From positions 2,170,001 through 2,234,000 of the forward strand of contig NZ_CP014692.1 of the NCBI RefSeq assembly GCF_002005445.1: 64,000 bases of DNA, given 5' to 3'. This DNA is from Acetobacter aceti. Lineage in GTDB: Bacteria; Pseudomonadota; Alphaproteobacteria; Acetobacterales; Acetobacteraceae. The notes beneath the pieces are model-generated. The model worked only from the letters and a program-made list of their open reading frames with translations, ran no database searches and was not told the origin of the DNA. Positions 38,288-47,152 of this stretch are shown piece after piece; within the stretch, counting starts at the first letter, position 1, and each line of letters opens with the position of its first letter. Both the position numbers and the translations under genes were made by a program.

Positions 38288-40321
38288 ATGGTTAAAAACA
38301 TACCACCTTCCCAGCCTTCGTCAGGTGACAGCAAGCCCATCCCCACTCGGGGTCGTTTTCCTTTACTGGACCGTGTTTCCTACCCTGTTGACCTTCGGAA
38401 CCTTTCGATCGAGCAGCTGAAGCAGGTTGCGGACGAGCTGCGTTCGGAGACGGTCGAGACGGTGTCCACGACAGGCGGCCACCTTGGCGCCTCGCTGGGC
38501 GTGGTGGAACTGACGGTCGCGATCCACGCCGTGTTCGACACCCCCGACGACCGGCTGATCTGGGACGTGGGCCATCAGGCCTACCCGCACAAGATCATCA
38601 CCGGACGCCGCGACCGCATCCGCACCCTGCGCCAGCCGGGCGGCCTGTCGGGCTTCACCCGCCGCTCGGAGAGCGAATACGACCCGTTCGGCGCGGCCCA
38701 TTCCTCAACGTCGATTTCGTCCGGCCTCGGCATGGCGGTCGCGCACCATCTGCGCGCCGGGGAAGATCCGTCCTACCGCGAGCGCAACGTCATCGCCGTG
38801 ATCGGCGACGGCTCGATCTCCGCCGGCATGGCCTACGAGGCGATGAACAACGCCGCCGTCGCCGGCGAGGGCGCGGAACGGCTGATCGTCATCCTCAACG
38901 ATAACGAGATGTCCATCGCGCCGCCCGTCGGCTCGATGTCGAACTACCTCTCCCGCCTGATGTCGTCGCGCCAGTTCATGGGCCTGCGGGATCTCGCCGG
39001 AAAGTTCGTGAAAAAGCTGCCGGACCGTCTGGAACGCACCGCCAAGAAGGCCGAGGAATATGCCCGCGGCATGATCACCGGCGGCACGCTGTTCGAGGAG
39101 CTGGGTTTCTATTATGTCGGCCCGGTCGATGGCCACGACATGACCCAGCTGGTGCCGATCCTGCGCAATCTGCGCGACACGGATAAAGGCCCGATCCTGC
39201 TGCATGTCATCACCGAGAAGGGCCACGGCTACAAGCCGGCCGAGGCGGCGGGCGACAAGTATCACGCCGTGGCGAAGTTCAACGTCGTCACCGGCGAGCA
39301 GAAGAAAGCCCCTCCGGGACCGCCGTCCTGGACCAATATCTTCGCCCGCGAACTGGTCGACCGCGCTTCCACGGACAACCGCATCACGGCCATCACCGCC
39401 GCGATGCCGTCCGGCACGGGCCTCGACAGGTTCGCCACCAAATTCCCCGACCGGTTCTTCGATGTCGGCATCGCGGAGCAGCACGCTGTCACCTTCGCCG
39501 CCGGCATGGCGACGGAAGGGCTGCGTCCGTTCTGCGCGATCTACTCCACGTTCCTGCAGCGCGCCTACGATCAGGTCATGCACGACGTGGTGCTGCAGAA
39601 GCTGCCGGTCCGTTTCGCCATTGACCGCGCCGGTCTGGTCGGCGCCGACGGCGCGACGCATGCGGGCTCGTTCGACATCGCCTATCTGGGCTGCCTGCCG
39701 GGCATGACCATCATGGCGCCGTCCGACGAGATCGAGCTTCTGAACATGACGGCCACGGCCTGCGAGTTCGACGAAGGCCCGATCGCGCTGCGGTATCCGC
39801 GCGGCAACACCTATGGTCTGGAGCTGCCCGCGAAGGGCGGGATCATCCAGATCGGCAAGGGCCGCATCGTCCGCGAGATGGGCCAGCAGTCCGGGCGCGA
39901 GAAGGGCGGCATCGCCATCCTGTCGCTTGGTCCGCGTCTGGAGGAGGCGCTCAAGGCCGCCGACCAGCTCGCCGCGCACGGCCTGCCGCCGACGGTGGCC
40001 GACGCCCGTTTCGCCAAGCCGCTGGACACGGAACTGCTCGAACAGCTGGCGCGCAACCACGCCGTGCTGATCACCATCGAGGAAGGCTCCGTCGGCGGCT
40101 TCGGCTCGCTGGTCGCCCAGCATCTCTCGAAGACCGGCCTGCTCGACACTGTCCGCCTGCGCACCATGACGCTCCCGGACATCTTCATCGACCACGACAG
40201 CCAGTTCGAGCAATACAACACCGCTCACCTCAACGCCCCTCACATCGTCCAGACAGCGCTCAACGCAATCGGGGTGAGTGAAGTGCTTTCTTCGTCTCCG
40301 CGAATGGTATCAGGAGTATAA
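38288..40321 (+). CDS. dxs: 1-deoxy-D-xylulose-5-phosphate synthase
   Basis: This 677-residue thiamine-diphosphate enzyme condenses pyruvate with glyceraldehyde 3-phosphate, the entry step of the MEP isoprenoid pathway that supplies squalene and hopanoids. The ThDP/Mg motif [19 protein letters not shown], the EAMNN-proximal loop, and [20 protein letters not shown] with the catalytic Glu are visible. It is the first gene of the plus-strand hopanoid block, and hpnM follows seven bases after its stop. The body (about 38430-40230) is clearly GC-richer than its own ends and its neighbours. Confidence 0.96.
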   Translation: MVKNIPPSQPSSGDSKPIPTRGRFPLLDRVSYPVDLRNLSIEQLKQVADELRSETVETVSTTGGHLGASLGVVELTVAIHAVFDTPDDRLIWDVGHQAYPHKIITGRRDRIRTLRQPGGLSGFTRRSESEYDPFGAAHSSTSISSGLGMAVAHHLRAGEDPSYRERNVIAVIGDGSISAGMAYEAMNNAAVAGEGAERLIVILNDNEMSIAPPVGSMSNYLSRLMSSRQFMGLRDLAGKFVKKLPDRLERTAKKAEEYARGMITGGTLFEELGFYYVGPVDGHDMTQLVPILRNLRDTDKGPILLHVITEKGHGYKPAEAAGDKYHAVAKFNVVTGEQKKAPPGPPSWTNIFARELVDRASTDNRITAITAAMPSGTGLDRFATKFPDRFFDVGIAEQHAVTFAAGMATEGLRPFCAIYSTFLQRAYDQVMHDVVLQKLPVRFAIDRAGLVGADGATHAGSFDIAYLGCLPGMTIMAPSDEIELLNMTATACEFDEGPIALRYPRGNTYGLELPAKGGIIQIGKGRIVREMGQQSGREKGGIAILSLGPRLEEALKAADQLAAHGLPPTVADARFAKPLDTELLEQLARNHAVLITIEEGSVGGFGSLVAQHLSKTGLLDTVRLRTMTLPDIFIDHDSQFEQYNTAHLNAPHIVQTALNAIGVSEVLSSSPRMVSGV

Positions 40322-40327
40322 AAACAA

Positions 40328-40960
40328 ATGACCAGATTACGGTTTCCAGCCCTGTCAGCTCTTGCCCTTGGCGCTTCTCTTTCCGTCCAGTCTTTCAGTG
40401 CACACGCACAGAATGCCGCTGCTGTCACGGCGCCTGTGCAGGCTCTCAATCAGGCGCTGGATGCCATTCAGCAGCCAAATTCAGGTAGTTTTGCTGCCCG
40501 CACCGCCAAGCTGGGTCCTGTTGTGGATCAGTCCTACGATCTGGAAAGCGTTCTGCGTTCATCCGTGGGCGCGTCCCGTTACGCACAGCTTTCTGCTGAC
40601 GACAAACAGAAACTGATGGTCGCATTCCGCGAGTATACCGTCGCCCGTTATCTTTCGAGCTTCAAGCCAGGCTCCGGCGCGAAATTCAACCTTTCTCCGG
40701 AGATCAGCGCGCTGCCCATTGCTTCGGAACAGAAGGTGACGACGCATATCGGGTCGGATGAAAACCCGCAGGGAACGGAGATCGATTATGTCATGCGTCA
40801 GGAAAATGGCAGCTGGAAGATTGTCGATGTGTTGCTGGAAGGGCATATCAGTCAGACCGTTGCCCAGCGTTCCGATTTCGGCTCGACGCTGGCGTCCAGT
40901 GATGTGAACGGTCTCATTGCTGTTCTGAATAAAAAAGTGAAGACCTTCGCGGAGGACTGA
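40328..40960 (+). CDS. hpnM: HpnM, MlaC/Ttg2D-family periplasmic protein
   Basis: This 210-residue protein has a signal peptide (cleavage probably after FSAHA) and an MlaC-like fold. In the Mla pathway such proteins carry phospholipids across the periplasm. HpnM is the hopanoid-cluster member, presumed to help deliver hopanoids to the outer membrane. Segments supporting the call are LESVLRSSVGASRYAQLSAD, LMVAFREYTVARYLSSF and GSWKIVDVLLEGHISQTVAQ. It begins seven bases after dxs and precedes hpnI, with a short open frame bridging the gap. Confidence 0.92.
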   Translation: MTRLRFPALSALALGASLSVQSFSAHAQNAAAVTAPVQALNQALDAIQQPNSGSFAARTAKLGPVVDQSYDLESVLRSSVGASRYAQLSADDKQKLMVAFREYTVARYLSSFKPGSGAKFNLSPEISALPIASEQKVTTHIGSDENPQGTEIDYVMRQENGSWKIVDVLLEGHISQTVAQRSDFGSTLASSDVNGLIAVLNKKVKTFAED

Positions 40961-40966
40961 TACCCT

Positions 40967-41047
40967 ATGCTTCGGAGCCTGCCTGCGACCGGTCTTTCTA
41001 CCGTTGCGTTTGATACGACGCAGACAGCTGGCGTCCGGCAGTCCTGA
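40967..41047 (+). CDS. Candidate 26-residue micro-ORF between hpnM and hpnI
   Basis: An ATG six bases after the hpnM stop opens a 26-codon frame whose TGA overlaps the hpnI ATG as TGATG. A GGAGG inside the hpnM 3' end lies about 11 bases upstream of the ATG. The peptide is mildly basic and Thr/Ser/Ala-rich without a clear domain. It may simply couple hpnI translation to hpnM. Confidence 0.35.
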   Translation: MLRSLPATGLSTVAFDTTQTAGVRQS

Positions 41048-42237
41048 TGACCCTGCTGCACGATCTCGCCATTCTCTGTGATGTCCTCGGTGTCGCCGGG
41101 AGCGTTCAGGCCGCCCTTGGCACGTTACTGGTGATTCGCTTTCGCTCTGATGAGAAAAAAGCGCGTCCTGACCACACCGTCCAGCCACAGGTCACCATCC
41201 TGAAGCCTCTTCATGGTGACGAGCCACTGCTTGCGGAAGCTCTGGAGAGTTTCTGCACGCAGGATTATCCTGAATTCCAGATTGTCTTCGGAGTGCAGCG
41301 CGCCAACGACCCCGCCATCGAGATCGTTGAGAACCTTCAGAAACGGCACCCGCATATCGACATGTGTCTTGTCATCAATGGCACGCAGCATGGTGACAAC
41401 CGCAAGGTCGGCAATCTGATCAACATGCTGCCGAATGCCCGGCATGATCTGCTGGTCATTTCCGATTCCGATATCCATGTAAGCCCGGACTATCTGCAGC
41501 AGGTTGTAAAAAAACTCGTATCGCCCGATACAGGTCTGGTGACTACGGTCTATGCTGGCCTGCCTGCCAGCCGGAATATTCCCCGCCTGTTCTCCGCCTG
41601 CCAGATCAACCACAACTTTCTTCCCGGGGTCCTGCTTTCCCGCTATCTGGGACGACAGGACTGCCTCGGCGCGACCATGGCTCTCTCCCGAACGACGCTC
41701 GAACAGGTCGGCGGCTTTCAGGCTCTGGTGTCCCATGTTGCCGATGACGCCATTCTTGGACGTCTTGTCAGAAACCATGGACAGGACATCTCAATCGCTG
41801 AAACCATGACCTGGACCACGATCGCTGAAACCACATTTGTCGATCTGCTGATCCATGAGCTTCGCTGGGGACGCACGGTCCGCGCCCTCGCCCCGGCAGG
41901 TTATCTGGCCTCAGCCATCCAGCTTCCGCTGTTCTGGCTCTCGTTCGCTGCGCTTTTGCAGCCTCACGCGACTGGTTTTCTGACATTTTTTCTGTGGGGA
42001 TGGGTCTTTCGAGCGCTCTGTGCATTTGCGATGGACCGGACTGTCGGCCAGCGGTCCCTCATCCCACTGCTTCTTCTGCCTTTCCGTGACTGGCTCTCGG
42101 CCGCCGTCATGGTCGGCAGCATGACAGGCTCCCGCGTGGATTGGCGGGGACATACCATGCATGTCACCTCCCATCCCGCGGTCGCCCCTTCCGTTCCGCC
42201 TGTCGGCACTCCACTTTCTCCCAATGATGGTCCCTGA
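41047..42237 (+). CDS. hpnI: Hopanoid glycosyltransferase HpnI
   Basis: This 396-residue membrane-bound GT2 glycosyltransferase adds N-acetylglucosamine to bacteriohopanetetrol during composite hopanoid synthesis. An N-terminal hydrophobic helix precedes the GT-A domain, with QVTILKPLHGDEPLLAEALE, the DxD-like VISDSDIHVSPDYL and the acceptor-site LGRQDCLGATMALSRTTLEQ. C-terminal membrane helices follow (about residues 285-365). It lies between hpnM and hpnJ on the same strand. The product of this step is the substrate of HpnK. Confidence 0.93.
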   Translation: MTLLHDLAILCDVLGVAGSVQAALGTLLVIRFRSDEKKARPDHTVQPQVTILKPLHGDEPLLAEALESFCTQDYPEFQIVFGVQRANDPAIEIVENLQKRHPHIDMCLVINGTQHGDNRKVGNLINMLPNARHDLLVISDSDIHVSPDYLQQVVKKLVSPDTGLVTTVYAGLPASRNIPRLFSACQINHNFLPGVLLSRYLGRQDCLGATMALSRTTLEQVGGFQALVSHVADDAILGRLVRNHGQDISIAETMTWTTIAETTFVDLLIHELRWGRTVRALAPAGYLASAIQLPLFWLSFAALLQPHATGFLTFFLWGWVFRALCAFAMDRTVGQRSLIPLLLLPFRDWLSAAVMVGSMTGSRVDWRGHTMHVTSHPAVAPSVPPVGTPLSPNDGP

Positions 42238-42393
42238 ATCCTCATCAAAATAGAATCGATGGTCGTGCCGATAGTCGTATTTCGCAGTTAGACCGCCTAT
42301 CTTTCCATAACGAACACTTGCCATGCGACCGCGCTGGCGATACCCGTCTGCAACTTTTTGTTTCGGCGAATGCCCAGATTAAGGATTTCGCGC

Positions 42394-43818
42394 ATGTTAA
42401 AGACCCTGTTTCTGCAGCCTCCCACTTTCGACGGGTTCGATGGAGGCGCTGGTTCGCGCTATCAGGCCAAGCGTGAAATCAAATCTTTCTGGTATCCGAC
42501 GTGGCTTGCCCAGCCCGCGGCCCTTGTGGAAGGGAGCCGTCTGATTGATGCGCCTCCCGCCAACATGGGCATGGAGCCGATTCTTGAAGATGTGAAGAAT
42601 CGTGATCTGGTGATCATCCATACGTCGACTCCGTCCTTCACGAAGGATGTCGAAGTCGCGCAGATGATCAAGGACGTGAATCCGAACATCAAGATCGGGT
42701 TCGTCGGCGCGAAAGTGGCGGTCCAGCCGGAAGAAAGCCTGCTCAAGGCGCCAGTGGTGGATTTCGTCGCCCGTAACGAGTTCGACTTCACGATCAAGGA
42801 AATCGCCGAAGGCCGCGAGTTCAAGGACGTCGACGGTATCAGCTATCGCAACAGCGAAGGCGAGATCGTCAACAACCGTGACCGCGCCATGATCGAAAAC
42901 ATGGACAGCCTGCCGTTCGTGACGGAGGTCTACAAGCGCGACCTCAAGATCGAAGACTACTTCATCGGCTATCTGATGCACCCGTATATCTCGATCTATA
43001 CGGGTCGTGGCTGCAAGTCCCGCTGCACATTCTGCCTGTGGCCGCAGACGGTCGGTGGCCACCACTACCGCACGCGCAGCCCGCAGCACGTCGCCGCCGA
43101 GATCCGTCTGGCGAAGCAGTATTTCCCGCAGGTGAAGGAGTTCTTCTTCGACGACGACACCTTCACCGATGATCTGCCGCGCGCCGAGGCCATCGCCAGA
43201 GAGCTTGGCAAGCTGGGCGTGACGTGGTCCTGCAACGCCAAGGCCAATGTTCCCCGCAAGACCCTTGAGATCCTGAAAGACAACGGCCTTCGTCTGCTGC
43301 TCGTCGGCTACGAGAGCGGCAATCAGCAGATCCTTCACAACATCAAGAAGGGCATGCGCGTCGAAGTGGCGCGTGAGTTCACCAAGAACTGCCACGAACT
43401 GGGCATCAAGATCCACGGCACCTTCATTCTCGGCCTTCCGGGCGAGACGAAGGAAACCATTCAGGAAACCATCAAATTCGCCAAGGACATCAATCCGCAC
43501 ACGTTGCAGGTGTCCCTCGCCGCTCCATATCCGGGCACGGCGCTGCACAAGGAAGCGATCGAGAACGGCTGGTTCGATGAGTCCCATGCCGAGCTGATCG
43601 ACGAAAACGGCGTGCAGATGGCGCCATTGCACTACCCTCACCTGTCGCACACGGAAATCTTCAACGGCGTCGAGGAGTTCTACAAGAAATTCTACTTCCG
43701 CGCTCCGAAGATCGCTTCCATCGTCGGCGAGATGGTGCGCAGCCCGCAGATGATGAAGCGTCGTCTGCGTGAGGGCGTGGAGTTCTTCCACTTCCTGCGC
43801 GACCGTAACGCCGCCTGA
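42394..43818 (+). CDS. hpnJ: Hopanoid radical SAM protein HpnJ
   Basis: This 474-residue B12-binding-type radical SAM enzyme is implicated in ring contraction to the cyclitol ether head group of composite hopanoids. The N-terminal cobalamin-like domain starts MLKTLFLQPPTFDGFDGGAG. The radical SAM cluster motif is Cys207-x3-Cys211-x2-Cys214 in GRGCKSRCTFCLWPQ. The ATG at 42394 has AAGGA eight bases upstream, and an in-frame ATG at 42370 and the frame start at 42358 are less likely. hpnK follows 10 bases after the stop. Confidence 0.94.
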   Translation: MLKTLFLQPPTFDGFDGGAGSRYQAKREIKSFWYPTWLAQPAALVEGSRLIDAPPANMGMEPILEDVKNRDLVIIHTSTPSFTKDVEVAQMIKDVNPNIKIGFVGAKVAVQPEESLLKAPVVDFVARNEFDFTIKEIAEGREFKDVDGISYRNSEGEIVNNRDRAMIENMDSLPFVTEVYKRDLKIEDYFIGYLMHPYISIYTGRGCKSRCTFCLWPQTVGGHHYRTRSPQHVAAEIRLAKQYFPQVKEFFFDDDTFTDDLPRAEAIARELGKLGVTWSCNAKANVPRKTLEILKDNGLRLLLVGYESGNQQILHNIKKGMRVEVAREFTKNCHELGIKIHGTFILGLPGETKETIQETIKFAKDINPHTLQVSLAAPYPGTALHKEAIENGWFDESHAELIDENGVQMAPLHYPHLSHTEIFNGVEEFYKKFYFRAPKIASIVGEMVRSPQMMKRRLREGVEFFHFLRDRNAA

Positions 43819-43828
43819 CCAGACGACC

Positions 43829-44677
43829 ATGCGGCGCGCGATCATTTCCTCCGATGACTTCGGCCTGTCAGTCGAAGTCAACGAAGCGATCGAGATCGCG
43901 CACCGCGATGGCGTTCTCTCCACAGCCAGCCTGATGATGGCTGGTCCTGCTGTAGAAGACGCCATCGAACGCGCCAGAAGACTCCCGACACTGAAAGTCG
44001 GGCTGCATCTGGTGGTGATCGAAGGGCCATGTGTCCTTCCACCTTCCCAGATTCCGCTGCTGGTTTCTCCCGATGGGCAGTTTCCGTCCGATCAGTTGAA
44101 ACTGGGCATCAACTACTTTTTCCGCCCTGATGTGCGACGTCAGCTTGCGGCCGAAATCGAGGCGCAGTTCGCGGCATTTGCACGAACGGGCCTTACGCTC
44201 GACCACGCCAACGCCCACAAGCACATGCATCTGCATCCGACTGTCGGGAAGCTGATGATCGAGAGTGGCAGGCGACATGGCCTCCGTGCCGTGCGTGTGC
44301 CGCTTGAGCCGCCAGAACCACTGATGGCGGCGGGCAACTACGTCGATAGCTTCGGCGCGGCGGCCCTGCGCCGCTGGACAAAGCTGCTGCGCTGGCAGGC
44401 ACGCTCCGCCGGCATGGTGACGAACGACTGGTGTTTCGGCATCGAGTGGAGCGGTCACATGACGGCGGATCGGGTCGCGGCTCTGGCGGCGCATCTGCCT
44501 GCCGGTGTTTCGGAAATCTATTTCCATCCTGCCACGCACAAGAATGCGCTGCTTCAGAAGCTTATGCCGACGTATGAGCACGCAGCCGAACTGGCGGCTC
44601 TGTGCAGTCCGGGCTTTCGCGCAGGATTGGCTGACTCCCACACAACGCTGGTCGGCTGGAGCGATCTTTCGCGCTAA
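43829..44677 (+). CDS. hpnK: Hopanoid deacetylase HpnK (YdjC/ChbG-like)
   Basis: This 282-residue metal-dependent carbohydrate deacetylase removes the acetyl group from the N-acetylglucosaminyl hopanoid made by HpnI. The active-site segment SSDDFGLSVEVNEAI carries the metal-binding Asp pair, with later His ligands in HANAHKHMHLHPTVGKL and a C-terminal YFHPATHKNALLQ. The ATG at 43829 is just past the hpnJ stop. The longer overlapping frame is not used. It ends the plus-strand hopanoid block and converges with a cysteine desulfurase gene. Confidence 0.93.
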   Translation: MRRAIISSDDFGLSVEVNEAIEIAHRDGVLSTASLMMAGPAVEDAIERARRLPTLKVGLHLVVIEGPCVLPPSQIPLLVSPDGQFPSDQLKLGINYFFRPDVRRQLAAEIEAQFAAFARTGLTLDHANAHKHMHLHPTVGKLMIESGRRHGLRAVRVPLEPPEPLMAAGNYVDSFGAAALRRWTKLLRWQARSAGMVTNDWCFGIEWSGHMTADRVAALAAHLPAGVSEIYFHPATHKNALLQKLMPTYEHAAELAALCSPGFRAGLADSHTTLVGWSDLSR

Positions 44678-44699
44678 CGGCTGAGGAAGGCCCGTTCCA

Positions 44700-45797
44700 T
44701 CAGCCTCCTTTTCTTCGCGCCGCCATCTTGGCGTAAGCCAGGATGAACTCATCCACATGATGGGCTTCCACATTCCATGGGAGCGACACACGCAGTGCAT
44801 TTGCCGCCATCTCCCCCAGCCCCATTGCATGCAACACATGCGAACCGCCGACCTTACCTGAAGAACAGGCAGATCCTGCAGAAACACAGAACCCGGCGAG
44901 ATCCAGCGCAATCAACTGGGCCTCGCTGCGGACATCCGGCAGGACGAGGCAGGACGTGTTCGCCAGTCTGGGAGCCTCCGCACCACAGACCACCGCTCCC
45001 TGCCCCCGAGCCGCATCCTCAATTTTGTCCCGAAAAGTGCTCAGATCGACAGAGTGAGCCAATGCGGCATCCAGAGCCGCAGCCATGGCGGCGATGGCGG
45101 GGAGCGCCTGAGTGCCTCCCCGCCGCCCCCGTTCCTGACCTCCTCCGGCCTGTAACGGCGGCACGACCACCGGTCCATTTCCTGCCAGAACCAAGGCTCC
45201 GGCTCCCTTCAGCCCACCGAATTTGTGACCTGAGAGCGCAACGCTGTCTGCTCCCAGGTCGGTGAGATTGACCGGCAGACGACCAACCGCCTGAACGGCA
45301 TCCACATGCAATGCCGCCTGTGCGGCGCGGCAGAGACGGCTGATCTCCCTGACGGGATTGATGACGCCGGTCTCGTTGTTGGCCAGCATGATGCAGACGA
45401 GTGTTTCCTGAGAGCGATCCGCCAGTTTTTCTTCCAGAATGGCAAGATTGATCCGTCCATCCGTCAGAACCGGCAGGATTTCCACCTGATCGGTGTCATC
45501 GGACGCCTTGAGCACGGCGTCATGTTCCGTCGCACCGACAAGGCGGCGGCGACCTTTTCCCAGACCTTTCACGGCCAGTGTGTTGGCCTCCGTGCCTCCG
45601 GAAGTGAAGATGCAGTTATCCGGATGCACGCCGAGATGAGCCGAAAGGCGTCGTCGGGCGTGATCCAGAATGGTGCGCGCCTGTCGCCCTGCGCTGTGCG
45701 GCGACGAAGGATTACCGACGAGAGACATGGCGTCGATAGCCGCAGCCCGCCCTTCCGGACGCAGTGGCTCCGTCGCATTTGCGTCGAGATAAATCAT
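44700..45797 (-). CDS. Cysteine desulfurase (NifS/IscS-like)
   Basis: This 365-residue PLP enzyme removes sulfur from cysteine for iron-sulfur cluster assembly or tRNA thiolation. PLP Lys lies in SGHKFGGLKGAGALVLAGNG, the catalytic Cys in SAGSACSSGKVGGSHVLHAM, and the family N-terminus is MIYLDANATEPLRPEG. It is shorter than IscS (about 404 residues) and resembles the compact NifS-like forms next to suf genes in alphaproteobacteria. It diverges from an alpha/beta hydrolase gene, with an IscR-like motif between. No suf or isc scaffold genes are in the window. Confidence 0.9.
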   Translation of the reverse strand: MIYLDANATEPLRPEGRAAAIDAMSLVGNPSSPHSAGRQARTILDHARRRLSAHLGVHPDNCIFTSGGTEANTLAVKGLGKGRRRLVGATEHDAVLKASDDTDQVEILPVLTDGRINLAILEEKLADRSQETLVCIMLANNETGVINPVREISRLCRAAQAALHVDAVQAVGRLPVNLTDLGADSVALSGHKFGGLKGAGALVLAGNGPVVVPPLQAGGGQERGRRGGTQALPAIAAMAAALDAALAHSVDLSTFRDKIEDAARGQGAVVCGAEAPRLANTSCLVLPDVRSEAQLIALDLAGFCVSAGSACSSGKVGGSHVLHAMGLGEMAANALRVSLPWNVEAHHVDEFILAYAKMAARRKGG

Positions 45798-46388
45798 GGC
45801 AGCCGGGCTTTTTACTGAGCGCCAGAGAACCGGACAAGACTGGTTTTCTGGCTGATTTCAATGCCTTTGATCACAATTATACGATTTATGTGGCAAATTG
45901 CGTTCTCGAACCGCTATATGTGGCTCAAGGGACACGATTCGTGGGAAACATTGATCGTATCCACCAAGCCCGGCGCATGTTGCAGCAATGCAGCGGACCG
46001 GAAACCATAATGGATGGTCCTGCCACCGAGTCAACTCTGGTTGCAGGCTGTCCGGCCAGACACACCAGAGTGGCTGTTGAACGCCACGAAGGAACAAGGA
46101 TTGCGGCCGGTGCAAGGCACGGTTTACCCGACTGACGCAGGTTATGCGCACAATTTGACTGAATTAGTGGTAGATTAAGCGTCCCATCATGTCACGCAAG
46201 TGAAAACATTATGACGGCTCGCCGGAAAAGGTGAATTTTTCCGGAAGGCTTATTTTGCGTCCCTGCTTCAGGGGCATCCAGATTTCGAACCCGGCAGAGA
46301 GTGCGAGGCATCGCTTCTTTCCGGACAGAGTCCTAAACAGGTTTCCAGTCATGCCCAGGGACGGAAGCCAGAAAATTGCGGAAACATA
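45798..46388. other. Divergent intergenic region, desulfurase and hydrolase
   Basis: No convincing gene is seen in these 590 bases. Short frames on both strands lack ribosome sites or recognisable domains. It contains the IscR-like motif reported separately at about 46150-46176 and must carry promoters for both flanking genes. Confidence 0.4.
46150..46176. promoter_or_regulatory. IscR/Rrf2-like type 1 binding-site candidate
   Basis: The sequence TTGACTGAATTAGT (46155-46168) matches the IscR type 1 core YYGACTRWWWYAGT at all 14 positions. The outer half-site GTAGAT is weak. It lies about 220 bases upstream of the hydrolase and 350 from the desulfurase start. In many alphaproteobacteria an Rrf2 regulator controls this neighbourhood. 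Confidence 0.5.
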
Positions 46389-47054
46389 ATGCCTGAGGTT
46401 ATGTTCGCCGGCCCTGATGGCCGCCTTGAAGGACGTTACCATCACTCGAGCGAGCCGAATGCGCCGCTCGCTCTCGTGCTCCACCCTCATCCGCTGCACG
46501 GCGGAACCATGAACAACCGCATTACCTATGCGATGTATCGTTCATTTGAAAAAATGGGCTTTTCGGTCATGCGCTACAACTCGCGTGGCGTCGGTCGCTC
46601 GCAGGGACGTTATGACGGTGGCATCGGTGAGATTTCCGATGCAGCCGCAGCGCTCGACTGGATGCAGGCCGTCAATCCGAACGCCGGCGCGCTCTGGATC
46701 GCCGGTTATTCCTTCGGCGCCTTCGTCGGCATGCAGCTTCTGATGCGCCGTCCGGAAGTCACGGGCTGGATCAGCGTGGCCCCTCCGGCTGCGCATTATG
46801 ATTTCGGCTTCCTCGCTCCCTGCCCCTGCGGTGGGCTGATGATTGCCGGAGGCAAGGACGATCTGGCTCCGGAACCCGCCATCCACAAGCTGGTGGACAA
46901 ACTGAACACACAGAAGAATGTGCAGGTCGATTACCGGATTTTCCCGGAAGCCGATCATATTTTCGCCAAGCAGGCCGACCAGGTTGTCGACGCGCTTGAA
47001 GACCATGTCAGCACGGTCATGGCGCGTCGCAGCCTGGCTCTCGCCGCAGACTGA
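46389..47054 (+). CDS. Alpha/beta hydrolase
   Basis: This 221-residue serine hydrolase of the short alpha/beta type has a nucleophile elbow GYSFGAFVG and an oxyanion-region HPHPLHGGTMNNRI. The catalytic His is in EADHIFAKQADQV, and the acid is probably the Asp in IAGGKDDLAPE. Related proteins are conserved beside cysteine desulfurase/suf genes in alphaproteobacteria, but their substrate is not established. GGAA lies six bases before the ATG. It is followed by tyrS on the same strand. Confidence 0.87.
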   Translation: MPEVMFAGPDGRLEGRYHHSSEPNAPLALVLHPHPLHGGTMNNRITYAMYRSFEKMGFSVMRYNSRGVGRSQGRYDGGIGEISDAAAALDWMQAVNPNAGALWIAGYSFGAFVGMQLLMRRPEVTGWISVAPPAAHYDFGFLAPCPCGGLMIAGGKDDLAPEPAIHKLVDKLNTQKNVQVDYRIFPEADHIFAKQADQVVDALEDHVSTVMARRSLALAAD

Positions 47055-47152
47055 CAGAACTTTCGCAGGACAGCTTCTCCGAACACTGTCCTGCGGTTCC
47101 GTCCGCCGGTTCCTCGTGGTAAAGCAACGCCGCGAGACGAACAGGACCGGTG

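Noticed and set aside
38705..40243. 512-codon open frame on the minus strand inside dxs
   Set aside because: It is exactly antisense to a conserved enzyme, has no recognisable domain, and is explained by the high-GC third positions of dxs.
42397..43965. Long minus-strand frame antisense to hpnJ
   Set aside because: hpnJ is clearly coding. The antisense translation is Arg/Asp/Val-rich low-information sequence without a ribosome site.
43868..44911. 347-codon minus-strand frame across hpnK and the desulfurase 3' end
   Set aside because: It overlaps two well-supported genes and has no family resemblance.
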